NCBI GenBank assembly: GCA_032718475.1
Contig: JAUCBJ010001814.1
Coordinates: forward strand, 1-64,000
DNA from: Nemertoderma westbladi
Taxonomy: Eukaryota > Xenacoelomorpha > Nemertodermatida > Nemertodermatidae
Length of the DNA stretch: 64,000 nt
Direction of reading: 5' to 3'
Part shown: positions 51,261 through 61,394 of the stretch, piece by piece
How positions within the stretch are numbered: position 1 is the stretch's first letter
Layout of the letters: every line of letters starts with the position of its first letter
Translations under genes and position numbers: made by a program
Notes under the pieces: generated by a model
The model's database searches: none
Told to the model about the DNA's origin: nothing
Seen by the model: the letters and a program-made list of their open reading frames with translations, nothing else

Positions 51261-51547
51261 AGTTTAGTCGTCCAAGTGTTGGACTGAGGGGGGTGGGATT
51301 GAGGGCGAGACGCCCTTCCCACACAAATATAAAAATATAAAAAAAATAAATAATAAAATAATAGACAAAGAGAGAAAGAGAAAGGAAAGTAGTACATAGT
51401 AAGTACGTAGTAAGTAAGTAGACAGATAGAAGTTAGTAAGAGTTAGTAGCAAGAGGGTACATAGTACCGTTAGTTAGTTAGTTAGTTAGTTAGTAGTAAG
51501 AGGGTATGTAGTACCGTTAGTTGGAGAGTTAGTGGAAGTAGTGGAGT

Positions 51548-52356
51548 AGATTAGGGATTTCATTGCCAACGCGCTTTCCGAGGTGGCCCACAACGTAGCG
51601 GTCGAACCGGTATTGCAAACGCTAACGGGAGAAACGTTCAACTACTGTTCTACAACAACAGATCAGCAGGCCAGACTCGACGTATCGGTATTGGGGTTTT
51701 GGGGTAGTCGCTATCAGAAAACTTTTATCGATGTTTCCGTATTTAACCCGCTGGCAGAAACCAATGCGGCAATGAAGTTAGAGGAAGCCCATCAATACCA
51801 CGAGCGACGGAAGCAGCTAAAATATGAGGAGCGTATCCGTGAAGTCGAGTTATCGACTTTTACACCCCTCATATTCTCTGCATTTGGAGGGATGGCGCCG
51901 ACAACACAGCAGTTCGTGAAGCGGTTGTCCCTAAAGATTGCGGACAAACGTGGAATCAGCTACCCGGAATGTGTGTCATGGACGCGGAGGCAACTGAGTT
52001 TCTCTCTTCTGAGATCTTCTCTAATGTGCCTTCGTGGGTCCCGCTCCTCAAGCAGACGTCCGGTTCACCATGAAATTGCGGAGACCTCCATCACGCTGTC
52101 AAATGCTGACACAGCAACCGCAATTCCGGTTCAATCGTAAACTGTGGGCAGCTTGATCCAAACAGTACTGCAGTAGGCCTAACTGTACAAAATGCGGTAC
52201 TGTTGCTTGGTGACGGGTGGTGACGAATACTACTCTTGCACTAGGCTACGTAGTTACAATCATGTGTAAATTAATTTTTTCAATTCTTCCAAATCATTAT
52301 ATGTTTAAAAATAATAAATTCGTATTAAGACAATTAAAAAAAAAAAAAAAAAAAAA
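51548..52356 (+). mobile_element. Poly(A) retro-insertion with 14-bp target duplication
   Basis: 809 bp flanked by GGAAGTAGTGGAGT (51534-51547 and 52357-52370) and ending in 21 A. The insertion contains a C-terminal coding segment, about 215 bp of 3' untranslated DNA and the tail, so it is a 5'-truncated product of target-primed reverse transcription. It is younger than the satellite in which it sits. Confidence 0.93.
51554..52140 (+). pseudogene. Truncated C-terminal domain of a retroelement-associated protein
   Basis: Open from the insertion point (first ATG 51583) to TAA at 52140. The order of motifs is VEPVLQTLTGETF, ARLDVSVLGFWG, TFIDVSVFNP, YEERIREVE, FTPLIFSAFGGM, LSFSLLRSSLMCLRG. From memory, this pattern recurs in many uncharacterised predicted proteins of sponges, cnidarians and other marine animals, often near reverse transcriptase. 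I cannot verify that here. The D...(F/Y)xDVxVFNP arrangement followed by a conserved Glu/Arg helix could be a PD-(D/E)XK-like nuclease core (inference). The N-terminal part is missing. Confidence 0.6.
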
Positions 52357-53425
52357 GGAAGTAGTGGAGTTAGTAAGAGGGTACGGAGTACCGGTAGTAA
52401 GAGTTAGTAGTAGAGTTAGTAAGAGGGTACGTAGTACCGGTAGTAAGAGTTAGTAGTGGAGTTAGTAAGAGGGTACGTAGTACTGGTAGTAGGAGTTAGT
52501 AGTGGAGTTAGTAAGAGGGTACGTAGTACCGGTAGTAAGAGTTAGTAGTGGAGTTAGTAAGAGGGTACGTAGTACCGGTAGTAAGAGTTAGTAGTGGAGT
52601 TAGTAAGAGGGTACGTAGTACCGGTAGTAAGAGTTAGAAGAGTTAGTAGTAACAGGGTACATAGTACCAGTTAGTAAGAGTTAGAAGAGTTAGTAGTAAG
52701 AGGGTACGTAGTACCGGTTAGTAAGAGTTAGAAGAGTTAGTAGTAAGAGGGTACGTAGTACCGGTTAGTAAGAGTTAGAAGAGTTAGTAGTAAGAGGGTA
52801 CGTAGTACCGGTTAGTAAGAGTTAGTGGAGTTAGTTAGTAAGAGGGTACATAGTACCGGTAGTAAGAGTTAGTAGGGAAGTTAGTAAGAGGGAACGTATA
52901 GTACCGTTAGTAGTAAGAGTTAGTGGTAGGAGGATATAAAATATAGTAAGAGTTAGTAGAGATTAGCTAGGAACTTAGTAGAGCTAGTAGTGAGTAGCGA
53001 GAGGGGGGCACGTGGGTACAGCTGGATAAATCGTGTAGGCCACGCGACACATACTGCTGTACTGCACAAGCCCATAGAGTAGGCCAGAAAATGGATTAAA
53101 ACAGAAATAATCCATTAGTAGGCACTGATAGCACAGTTGTAGAATTAAAATAAATATTAAAATAAATAAAATTAGAAAATCAGACAAATTATGGTAACAG
53201 TAGGAGAAATATTCCAGAACATAATTAAAGTAACAGACAGAATTTACGAAATTTAGTAAAATTAAGCACTTTTAGGAAATAAGGTAGGAAAATTAGGCGA
53301 TAACCTAACATTCAGCGAGAAATAGGCCATTATCGGACCACATAAACCATCCTAACTTCATCACTCATCTGTATTGCGCCTTGGCAAGGCACCACCTTAT
53401 AGGTGAGCGATTGGGAGAGTTCGAA

Positions 53426-53902
53426 ATGGCGGAGAAACTTGTTCGAAAGAGAAAGGTGGAGTTGAGAGGAAAGGAGATACTGGTGGATTTCACCGAGAGG
53501 CATCCGGAAGAGAAGACGAGGGGATACTACGAGCGGTTAGAGAGGGGTCACAAAGCGCGAGCGCTGCAGGACCATTTCAGGGAGGTGCACGAACAGTGGC
53601 TGGTCGGGACCTACGGGACACCGTCGCTAGACAATGCGATCTTCGATCATTTCCACTACGTAGTGAAGGGAGACGAGGCGAAGTTCAGGATACCGAAGTA
53701 TCAGTTGATTACCAATCAGCCTCGTATCACCCCCAATAAACGGGGACGACAAACCCCAAAGGGCCGCACACAATGGAGGTCAGAGGTTAAACCTCTGGGA
53801 GAGGAAAGTGACAGCAGCGGGGGGGAAGCACTCCCACAGAGGTGGGAGCCGAGAATTAGGTTATCAACCAATGGGGGGACAGGAAAGGCATCAGCTGGGT
53901 AA
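53426..53902 (+). CDS. Uncharacterised 3' ORF of element 3, running into the LTR
   Basis: From ATG at 53426. Residues 1-93 are encoded before the LTR: a basic, helical sequence (MAEKLVRKRKVELRGKEILV) and a Tyr/His-rich part (NAIFDHFHYVVKGDEAKFRI). The remaining 66 codons are LTR sequence. The frame is open a little upstream (TTG at 53381). It occupies the post-Pol position of the extra ORFs in elements 1 and 2. No family is recognised and no envelope features are present. Confidence 0.42.
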   Translation: MAEKLVRKRKVELRGKEILVDFTERHPEEKTRGYYERLERGHKARALQDHFREVHEQWLVGTYGTPSLDNAIFDHFHYVVKGDEAKFRIPKYQLITNQPRITPNKRGRQTPKGRTQWRSEVKPLGEESDSSGGEALPQRWEPRIRLSTNGGTGKASAG

Positions 53903-54186
53903 TATGGCCAACGTATTGTAGTATATTACCGGTTGGTGTCTCATCTCACAGTTAGTTTACTCAGTCAGTTAGGGCAGTACGGTAACACTTTATTACCGTC
54001 GCCACCGTCACCAACTACATCATATATTCTGTATTGCATATATCTATCAATTGTGCTATCTGTTTTACTCAACCATATTTTATACATATACTCATTAATA
54101 ATATCGGAACGATAACAAACTCTTTCACTCACGGCGGGGACGCGTAAATAAACCAAAACCGGTCGGGATCCTCTGATCCCGTCACA
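53706..54186 (+). repeat. 3' LTR of element 3 (481 bp)
   Basis: Begins TGATTACCAATC and ends GATCCCGTCACA. About 98% identical to the 5' LTR by eye, with about ten single-base differences. Confidence 0.93.
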
Positions 54187-55532
54187 ACAAATGGGATACG
54201 AATTGGGTGTGTTGTTTAGGGTGAAGCTTTTTTTATTGTTACTTTATTAAACAACTTAATCCAACTAATATTTTGTGGCCATTTGACATAATAAATTTTA
54301 AGTGTAACGTTAACCTTGTATCAAGGAAACCTTTAGTAGAGTTGTCCTTGCCTTGTATGTGTGGGGCGAGCCACGAAAGTAAGCGAGCTTAGCATACGTT
54401 AGTTAGTTAATCGCATTAGTTAATAACTCGGCCAATCTTTGATGAAATCTATCCAAACTTGGTACACATGTTGTCTGGCAAAAGTTTAGAAATTTTCCGA
54501 ATAGAATTTGCGTGTGGCCTTCGAGAAGCTAAGATAATATCAGTTAAAAAAATAGTTAATTAAGTTGATTACAGTAAAAACAGCCTTTTTTCCTGCCTTT
54601 AAGGAAATTAATTATTCTTTAGTATAAAATATAAATAATTATATTTAAAAATTATACAGCTCTAATCCCCATACCATATTCGTTTCATTATAGTTTTTAA
54701 TTAGTTCAAGTAATTTACTTTAACAATTGTGTTTTTAAATTTAATTGATCTAAACGTAATTAAGTTATTAAAATGCCCAGTCACACTTCCAGCTCCCTCA
54801 TTCCATGGCTTGCTGATATTGCGTAGCTGGGCCTGGGAACCAGTCCAACCACTTCACCACTATTCGGGCAAAGGGTAATTATATCTAGACACTAGTGTAA
54901 GGAGCCAGACTAATAAGACAGCTTGCTTATTGTTTATTTCGCAAAATGATTGGCTGAGTATTTAATCGTGAATCGAAGAATAATTAGCTAAAGAATTTTA
55001 TTGACATTCTAAATTAATATTTCAGTATCAATACTATCTGCATAAGGTAAGTTTTAATAACTCATAAAAATTGGGTCGCCTCCACGCCTAAAATATATTT
55101 ATTTTAAAACACAAATGTTCTGTTAATACCAGCCAAGCATCAATGCATCAATCCTCTGAGCGCCTTTGGGTTGGGGTGCAAATTAAGAGGGGGGTTGTAG
55201 GGGGGAACTTTCCCCTCATCTTTGATATATTAGCGGTTTGGTTAAATTTCTTAAATACCGATTTTATGGCAGAATCACTCAATATTGATTTGTATCTCAT
55301 AACTGAGTCACGTGCTGCGTGAAGGCCCCACGAATGTGTAACAATTAATAATAATAATAATAATAATATTTATTTATAACGCGCCCTATCAGTTAGTAAA
55401 AGTTGTTCAGGGCGCAAATTAATTAAACAATTAGCTTTCAATAACTTATATTAAATATTATGAAATCATTGAATCTTCAATAAATTAAAAAAACTAAGAG
55501 TTGAAGAATTATATAATTATATAATAATTAAT
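54187..55532. other. Intergenic AT-rich DNA upstream of the SLC22-like gene
   Basis: No gene seen. 54429-54480 (GGCCAATC, GATGAAAT, TATCCAAACTTGGTACAC) is a diverged relative, in opposite orientation, of 62060-62110, so it belongs to a dispersed repeat. 55341-55415 is an (AAT)n run followed by ATTTATTTATAAC and a hairpin with arms GCGCCCT and AGGGCGC, a form often seen at the end of SINE-like repeats. Confidence 0.55.
55341..55415 (-). repeat. SINE-like tail: (AAT)n plus GCGCCCT/AGGGCGC hairpin
   Basis: About ten AAT triplets, then ATTTATTTATAAC, then GCGCCCT (55381-55387) and its complement AGGGCGC (55409-55415) around 21 bp. On the minus strand this gives a hairpin followed by a simple triplet tail. 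No RNA polymerase III promoter boxes were identified, so the SINE reading is tentative. Confidence 0.4.
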
Positions 55533-57299
55533 ATGGCAAAAGGTCTCTCCGAAAGCATACTCGATACGAAAAATGAACACGAATCCGCAATGAAGCTCCA
55601 AGTCTATGATGATATATGGCCTCTGATAGGATCTTTCGGTCTGTATCAGTGTCTCATCGTTTATTGTATCATTGTATTTTTTTGTGCAGCCATCCCCTCG
55701 TTATTAGTAATGGAGATGGTTTTCCTTGGGGCAAATTCAGGTTTTCATTGCGACATTTCTAGTCTCGTAGAAAGCAGTGGTCTAGATGAAGAAGTAATTC
55801 GCGAACAATTCATACCAAAGAATGAAAAAGGTGTCTGGGAGTCGTGTGAAATCTATGACTTTTCGAACGCAACTGAATTTACAAATAAATCGACAATAGG
55901 GTGTCCTGAAGGTTTGCAATTCGATGAGTCTGTATTCACTAACACTTACCTTATGGAATACAGTTTCGTTTGCAGCAAAGACGCCCAGTTTGAGGTGGCC
56001 AAAACGGCATTTATTCTGGCGACAATACCCGGTGCGTCGTTGTTCAGTGTTATTTCTGATAAATACGGAAGAAAACAGGCAATATTTGGTGGATTCGCAA
56101 TGCAAGCTCTAGGTCAAGCGATACTATTTATCGCTCCAGGAAACATAGAATTTTTTGTTTTCCAACAATTTGTTGTAGGATTTTGTTATGTGTCACCTCT
56201 GATTATTGGCACTATTTTAGCCTTAGAGTTGATCGGAAAGGAGTACCGATCATTTATAGGAGTTTCCTTTGAAGCACTCTATGGAGTAGGAATGATGATA
56301 GCTACTTTATGTGCATACACTTTGCGCGGATTGCCGTGGTATTACTTTCATCTGTCACAGAACATTGCTCCCGCTGTTTTCTGCCTGTACTATTTTTGGT
56401 GCCCCGAATCGCCCAGATGGCTGGCTATTTCTGGCAGATGGGACGAAGCCTGGAAGGTCATCAAGACAATCGCCTCAATAAACAGGAAGAAATTGGATGA
56501 AAGTGTTTTAGAAGATCTCAAATCGACTTTAAACAACCCCACTGACGACGTTGAAAACGCAAATCTAGAAGAACCCAAAGTTGTATACAATATTGAACTA
56601 AAAGAAGCTTCAGTTATTCATGAATTAAACGTTCAACCTCCAAAACAAAAAGCAACTTTAAAGAGGATCCTTTGTAATTTCGAGTTAATGAAAAGAGTGT
56701 TTGTTATGTCTTTAGTGTACATAGCTCTATCAGTTACATGGTATGGTCTGGTTCTCGGAGTGTCAGGCCTGTCAACCGATTTCTTCATAACCAATATCAT
56801 ATCAGGGGCCACTGAAATTTTAGGTTCCGTAATTGGCCTTGTAGTGCAGAACGGTTTGGGTCGAAGAATCTCAATGTGCGTAATTTTGGTGTTTACTGGT
56901 GCGGCTTGTTTGTCCACCGCTTGGATTCCTGACGAATTGGTTGATGGATGGGTAAAAACTATAGTGTCTATGTCTGGTAAGACCGGGATCGCCACTGGCT
57001 GGGCCATGGTGGTACAATACGCTGTGGAACTGTATCCAACCGAGCTCCGTTCTAGAGTGCTCTCGGTTAATATTATTATTTCTAGAATCGGAGCGGCTAC
57101 TATACCGATGATACGGTTCGCCAGTAGTTGGCACGCCTTACCTCCTATCATATATGGAGCATTGTGTCTGACAGCTGGTCTGTCTGTGTTGGTCTTACCA
57201 GAGACCAAAGGTAAACCTCTTCCAGACATTCTCAGTGATATACATAAGAAGCACAATAAGAAATCCCTGGAAATTAATGGCTCATTAACTTCGATTTAA
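55533..57299 (+). CDS. SLC22-family organic ion transporter (major facilitator superfamily)
   Basis: 588 codons, full length for SLC22 (usually 540-600), with no introns. The N-terminus has the family pattern YDDIWPLIGSFGLYQ, then membrane span 1 (about residues 34-56) and a large extracellular loop (about 60-145) with Cys and Asn-X-Ser/Thr sites. The MFS signature DKYGRK is at residue 176, between spans 2 and 3. PESPRW at 291 follows span 6. A long cytoplasmic loop (about 295-385) precedes span 7. ELYPTELR at 499 lies after span 10, and PETKGKPLPD follows span 12. The family moves organic cations, anions or carnitine across the plasma membrane. The substrate cannot be told from sequence. ATG 55533 is preceded by AT-rich DNA. 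Confidence 0.93.
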   Translation: MAKGLSESILDTKNEHESAMKLQVYDDIWPLIGSFGLYQCLIVYCIIVFFCAAIPSLLVMEMVFLGANSGFHCDISSLVESSGLDEEVIREQFIPKNEKGVWESCEIYDFSNATEFTNKSTIGCPEGLQFDESVFTNTYLMEYSFVCSKDAQFEVAKTAFILATIPGASLFSVISDKYGRKQAIFGGFAMQALGQAILFIAPGNIEFFVFQQFVVGFCYVSPLIIGTILALELIGKEYRSFIGVSFEALYGVGMMIATLCAYTLRGLPWYYFHLSQNIAPAVFCLYYFWCPESPRWLAISGRWDEAWKVIKTIASINRKKLDESVLEDLKSTLNNPTDDVENANLEEPKVVYNIELKEASVIHELNVQPPKQKATLKRILCNFELMKRVFVMSLVYIALSVTWYGLVLGVSGLSTDFFITNIISGATEILGSVIGLVVQNGLGRRISMCVILVFTGAACLSTAWIPDELVDGWVKTIVSMSGKTGIATGWAMVVQYAVELYPTELRSRVLSVNIIISRIGAATIPMIRFASSWHALPPIIYGALCLTAGLSVLVLPETKGKPLPDILSDIHKKHNKKSLEINGSLTSI

Positions 57300-58606
57300 A
57301 GTCCAATTGAATATAGAAACAAATGGTGGATGGATCAAAGGTTTATTTTCCAGATGCAATCTGACTATGTACCTTCAGGAAGGAAGAAATAAGATGAAAA
57401 CTTTTTTTATATCTATCAATCAATAGATTAATCAATCAATATTAATCAATAGAGCGTCAAAATACAAAAAAATTGAACTTATTTTGAACAGTTAATCTAT
57501 GTACGTACTGTGTCTATTCATTTAAATATATATACCAGTAGTATAAGTACTGTACTCATTTGTGTACCGGTAGCTAAAGCATTAATAAAAACACAATGAT
57601 ATGAAATGTTTGACCGGTTGCCATTTCTATCATGACGCGCTCAGCGTCCACTGTAAATCTCGCTGATCTGTGAATCCTCCACGCCGCACAGATCTTACAC
57701 AACGTGCTGTCAATACGCCTTTATGTAATTATTGATTCATATAAAGTAGTAACTTATTTCACGCTTGATCACGCGGGAAATAAATGTCGTTTTATTTTCA
57801 GCTTTAAGTTATATTGTCGCTTTGGCGATATCTTCGGAAGATATAAGACCGTACAATCGTATCCAAAACGGCGTACCAGCACCTTGCACTTAAATGATCG
57901 GAAGGGAATCTTTTTAATGAAAAAAGTTTAAGGGTTGAAATTTATGTGAGCGTTTGAAGAAACTCTCACATAATAATGAAAGCACAGGTGCACAGCAACC
58001 ATAAATCTAATTGATAAGTGAAAACGGCATTGAAAAACTCATTTATCTGTTCTTTAGTAGAACGATTATAACTTCAAGTCTCCCTCACTAACGCTACTAT
58101 TCCACCATTCTGACAGAATACTGGTGCTATATTTCACGCTGTTATACAATGTAATTTGTAGTACGCCATAGACAAACCAGCATTTAATTTGCTTTATTTC
58201 ACGGCGATTAATGATATATCGTATTTACAGGGATTATTTATATTTACAAATATTTCGTCAGACTATTAATAGGAGGATAGTAACAATGAACGATTTGGTA
58301 CTAATAATAATGCGCATTGTACTGTAGGTAGTTAGAGTATTAATTAATATCATCACGACAACTTTGGAAAGGTGACCCCTGTGTGTGTAGGCCTACAATT
58401 AGTTGTTGCTCCATTTATTCTACTTGAGAGGTAATAGAGGCTCATATGGGTGTCCCAACCAATAATAATAACAGGTTTGCGACCCCTCTTTTGATTGAGA
58501 TGCTCTAAATCTACTGTGGTAAAACAGTTGAGCATTTTTTATAAGTGCGGATTAATTAATTAGTTTTACACTGTTTAGTATTGAACTCATTGCAATTATC
58601 AGGAAT
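57300..58606. other. Intergenic region between the SLC22-like gene and opine dehydrogenase
   Basis: No gene seen. 57410-57445 has ATCAATCAAT-type repeats. The 75-codon frame at 57704-57931 has no features. The last 200 bp before the opine dehydrogenase start are AT-rich, and I cannot pick a promoter. Confidence 0.5.
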
Positions 58607-59830
58607 ATGTCTTCTTTTGAGGGTTGCTTGTGTTTGGTTGGTGGAGGAAATGGCACCCATTGTATTGCAGGATTGGCAGCTGCACGAGGGTGGACCGTTA
58701 ATATATTCACGGCCTTTGAAGAGGAAGTTAATTTACTGGAACCGGCCATTAACGAAGGTATTCAAGTCATCCACGAGAATGACGATGTTACAATTGGCCA
58801 TGTCAACAAGGTCTCCAACAACTTTGTTGATGTCATTACAGAAGCCGATATTGTAATACTGTCTCTACCAACATTAGCTCACGTTTCAGTGCTTAAAGGT
58901 ATGGCGAAGTTCGTGAAAGATGATGCCGTGGTGATGGCGATTGAGGGATGCTGGTGGACCAAACCTGGAGCGGTGTTCGGTGAATTTAAATCGGGCGTCA
59001 GTTTCGGTTTGTGGGAGATAATGCCTTGGGCGGTGCGCATACAGGAGTACGGTAGAACAGTGAAGATACTTGGGGCGAGTCGCGTACCCATTCCGATGGC
59101 CTTCCACTCCGAACCGAGTAGGTATGGAGGGTCGGCTGGGCTGGCATCGGTGCTGAATAGGATGCTAGACGTGGAGTTCGATGTGGCCGATAGCCCCTTG
59201 TCTGTCGTAATGGGTTGCATATGCTATTCAATTCATCCCGTAATAACTTACGGGAAAGTTTTGGAATGGGATGGCACACCTTGGAAAGAATCGGAAATTC
59301 CACTGTTTTACCACGGTATTTCTGAAGTTGTAGCTGAATTAGTTAACGAGGTCCATAGCGAATTTTATTCTGTGGCAGAAATGATACGCAGAGAAACAAC
59401 TTCCCAATTAAAATCTGTTAAACCCGAAGTATCTTATTTCCTAAAAACCCGATACAGAGAAAATATCGGAGATGATTCGAACACAATGAGTTGTTTCAAC
59501 ACGAACGAGAGTTATAGAGGGATTTCCTTGCCGTGCGTTCGTTCAGAAAACGGGAAGTTCACCCCCAACTATAACCAGCGGTACGTCAATGCTGATCTTC
59601 CCTTTGAGATGATACCCATCATGGGAATAGGGGAGATATTTGGCATTCCCATGCCAACCTGTGTGAAGGTCGTTGAGTTCTTACAAGGTAAGATTGGTAA
59701 GGAATACTTAGCTGGACCAGCGATGAAACTAGTTGGAAAAGATGTTTGCGAAACTCGAGCGCCACAAAGTTACGGAATTACAACAGAAACTGAACTTATA
59801 CAAAGATTGACAACTGGATCCGTAGCTTAA
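58607..59830 (+). CDS. Opine dehydrogenase
   Basis: 407 codons, the usual length of animal opine dehydrogenases (about 400). These cytosolic NADH enzymes condense pyruvate with an amino acid such as arginine, glycine, alanine or taurine to regenerate NAD+ during hypoxia. The N-terminal Rossmann domain has GGGNGTH at residues 12-18. A second domain carries the catalytic-type His in YSIHPVITYG (H210), followed by the LEWDG and IPLFYHG segments of substrate-binding loops. The segment LPFEMIPIMGIGEIFGIPMP is near the C-terminus. Which amino acid is used cannot be read from sequence. There are no introns. The last six codons (TTGSVA) and the stop lie in the first unit of a 20-bp tandem repeat. Confidence 0.94.
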   Translation: MSSFEGCLCLVGGGNGTHCIAGLAAARGWTVNIFTAFEEEVNLLEPAINEGIQVIHENDDVTIGHVNKVSNNFVDVITEADIVILSLPTLAHVSVLKGMAKFVKDDAVVMAIEGCWWTKPGAVFGEFKSGVSFGLWEIMPWAVRIQEYGRTVKILGASRVPIPMAFHSEPSRYGGSAGLASVLNRMLDVEFDVADSPLSVVMGCICYSIHPVITYGKVLEWDGTPWKESEIPLFYHGISEVVAELVNEVHSEFYSVAEMIRRETTSQLKSVKPEVSYFLKTRYRENIGDDSNTMSCFNTNESYRGISLPCVRSENGKFTPNYNQRYVNADLPFEMIPIMGIGEIFGIPMPTCVKVVEFLQGKIGKEYLAGPAMKLVGKDVCETRAPQSYGITTETELIQRLTTGSVA

Positions 59831-59937
59831 CAACTGGATCCGTAACTTAACAACTGGATCCGTAACTTAACAACTGGATCCGTAGCTTAACAACTGGATC
59901 CATAGCAAAATAACTGGATCCGTAGCTTAACAACTGT
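59811..59937 (+). repeat. 20-bp tandem repeat over the opine dehydrogenase stop codon
   Basis: About six copies of AACAACTGGATCCGTAGCTT, with GTAACTT and CATAGCA variants. The first copy supplies the last codons and the TAA of the opine dehydrogenase gene. The others form the start of its 3' untranslated region. Confidence 0.95.
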
Positions 59938-60089
59938 AACCTTTCTGGGGCAAGGTGTATGTATACCGGTCAGATACTTTGTTATTAGAAAGCTTCTCCT
60001 CTCGCAGAAGGTACAACTAAAATTTTTCAACGCTCATATCTCAGTATTTCTTAACCTGATTTAACAGATTTGGAATCCACCTTTATATC

Positions 60090-60380
60090 GAATGAGGAAT
60101 AGGGAGACAGGGGGGGGGGGGGGGGCTGGACGCTAATCCCATCTTGGCGAATTAATATCCCGCCTCATGTTAAATTTAAATTCTCAATTTAGGGAAAGGA
60201 GCTAAATATTTTAACCAAAACAATAAACTAAACACAAATAGAACCGGTTACAGTTTTAGATTTGAAAGTAATCAGCTGTTAGTTCCGTCCAATTTCCCCC
60301 TTCCATTTCCCCATTCAATTTTTATTGCGTTCAGTTCCACCCCCCCCCCCCCCCCCCCCCCCCTCCCTATCTGGGAATAG
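60090..60380. repeat. Repeat element with poly-G and poly-C ends
   Basis: GGAATAGG, GAGACAG and a run of about 16 G (60110-60125) face a run of about 25 C (about 60338-60363), TCCCTATCT and GGAATAGG in inverted arrangement. GGAATAGG flanks both sides directly and may be an 8-bp target duplication. The interior has GGACGCTAATCCC and AACCAAAACAATAAAC, as does 39185-39365. It may be a small non-autonomous transposon whose terminal repeats are homopolymer-expanded. Confidence 0.5.
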
Positions 60381-61379
60381 GAAGTTGAAACTATTGGACT
60401 AAAATATTCATTATGATTCACCGACTGGAAAATATGGGTAGGCCTACTATTACAGTTTATCATGTATTCTCGCTTATTCCCAAATCTGATTGGCTAAACA
60501 ATAGGGTGATATAATTGTATATCACCCAGGGAGCTAATATTGAAGTCCGCACTATACTGTAGTATAGCCTGTGTAACCGTTTTTTGAAAATCTTTTCGGT
60601 TAGAGTTCCGTATAGCACTAAATTTATAAATCATATATCATTGATAAAATGGAAACATTGAGGAGTTGCAGAACAATATAAAAGTATTATATACTATTCT
60701 AGAACATAAATACAATAAAAAATTTAAAGTTCTAGAACATACACATAGCTAGTTTTTTTTATTTTAACATACTGTATCTAGTAAATTAAAATGAAATATT
60801 TTTAAGTTAATTTCTTAATACTTTTAAATGAATATTGATTAGAGTTTTTATGGGTTTATTCTTTTTTCTTTTTATGTTTTATTTTGAGTTTTGAGTTTTT
60901 TTATTAAAATTTTTATTTTGAGTTTTATCACACACAATGCTCAATGCTCAATCACAATGCTCACACACTGGCTGTACTACAGTAGTATTATTACTGCAGT
61001 GCCTAAATTTGTCATAATGAGTTTCAGCAAACCCAATAATAGAAAGAGATTTGCAGATGCTTCTTGTGACAGACAGCAACGCAACACTTGCTAAACATCA
61101 AAGACAGTCAAAACACGAAAAGAGCAACAATTCCCATCAATTATAATTACTAGTTATCTCGGTCAACAAGTAAAAATTGCTTGTTCTGACTTAATATTAA
61201 ATAAAATTTAACCCTTCTCTCTACAATATTTTTTAATGTTCGCACAACTTGGAGGGAGGGGGGGGGGGGGTTATTGGGGGGGATTGCAAGGGTGTGTTTG
61301 TTTTAGTGGAGTCTGTGTTTCCCCAAACGTGAAAGATACAAAAGTAGCTCACAAAATTTATCAGCGCAATAAGCTCGAA
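60381..61379. other. Intergenic AT-rich DNA
   Basis: No gene seen. It holds a small perfect hairpin at 60508-60531, TTCTAGAA at 60697 and 60730, T-rich runs at 60840-60925, and a G-run at 61254-61270. The 67-codon frame at 60891-61094 is low-complexity. Confidence 0.5.
60508..60531. repeat. Perfect 10-bp-arm hairpin
   Basis: GGGTGATATA and TATATCACCC around ATTG. The arm GGTGATATA recurs in the larger palindrome at 61395-61546, so the two may belong to one repeat family. Confidence 0.85.
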
Positions 61380-61394
61380 TATACATGATAAACA

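Larger units (their letters stand above)
51360..52990 (+). repeat. About 49-bp tandem repeats in the 3' region of element 3
   Basis: Units of the type GTAGTAAGAGGGTACGTAGT, ACCGGTAGTAAGAGTTAG, TAGTGGAGTTA, with changes between GTAGTGGAGTTA and AGAAGAGTTAGTAGTA versions. Copies occur at 51360-51533 (degenerate) and 52357-52990 (about 13). Sequence 51548-52356 is a foreign insertion. Every unit includes GTACGTAGTAC or a near variant. Confidence 0.9.
44295..54186 (+). mobile_element. BEL/Pao LTR retrotransposon, element 3
   Basis: About 9.9 kb, + strand, with 481-bp LTRs at both ends differing at about ten positions, so the insertion is fairly young. Order: 5' LTR, coiled-coil ORF1 in two phases, Gag-protease, full-length RT-RNase H-integrase, a region of about 49-bp tandem repeats (itself interrupted by a retro-insertion), a short 3' ORF and the 3' LTR. 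Five bases on the two outer sides (GAGGT and ACAAA) do not match, so no target duplication is seen. Confidence 0.92.

Noticed and set aside
46236-51324. Many minus-strand frames of 60-260 codons across element 3 Gag and Pol
   Set aside because: Antisense shadows of a clear BEL polyprotein.
53933-54156. 60-63 codon frames in the 3' LTR of element 3 (also at 44554-44745)
   Set aside because: They lie wholly in the LTR, repeat in both copies with no recognised domain, and run against or across regulatory sequence.
58879-59303. Minus frames of 73-113 codons inside opine dehydrogenase
   Set aside because: Antisense shadows of the enzyme gene.
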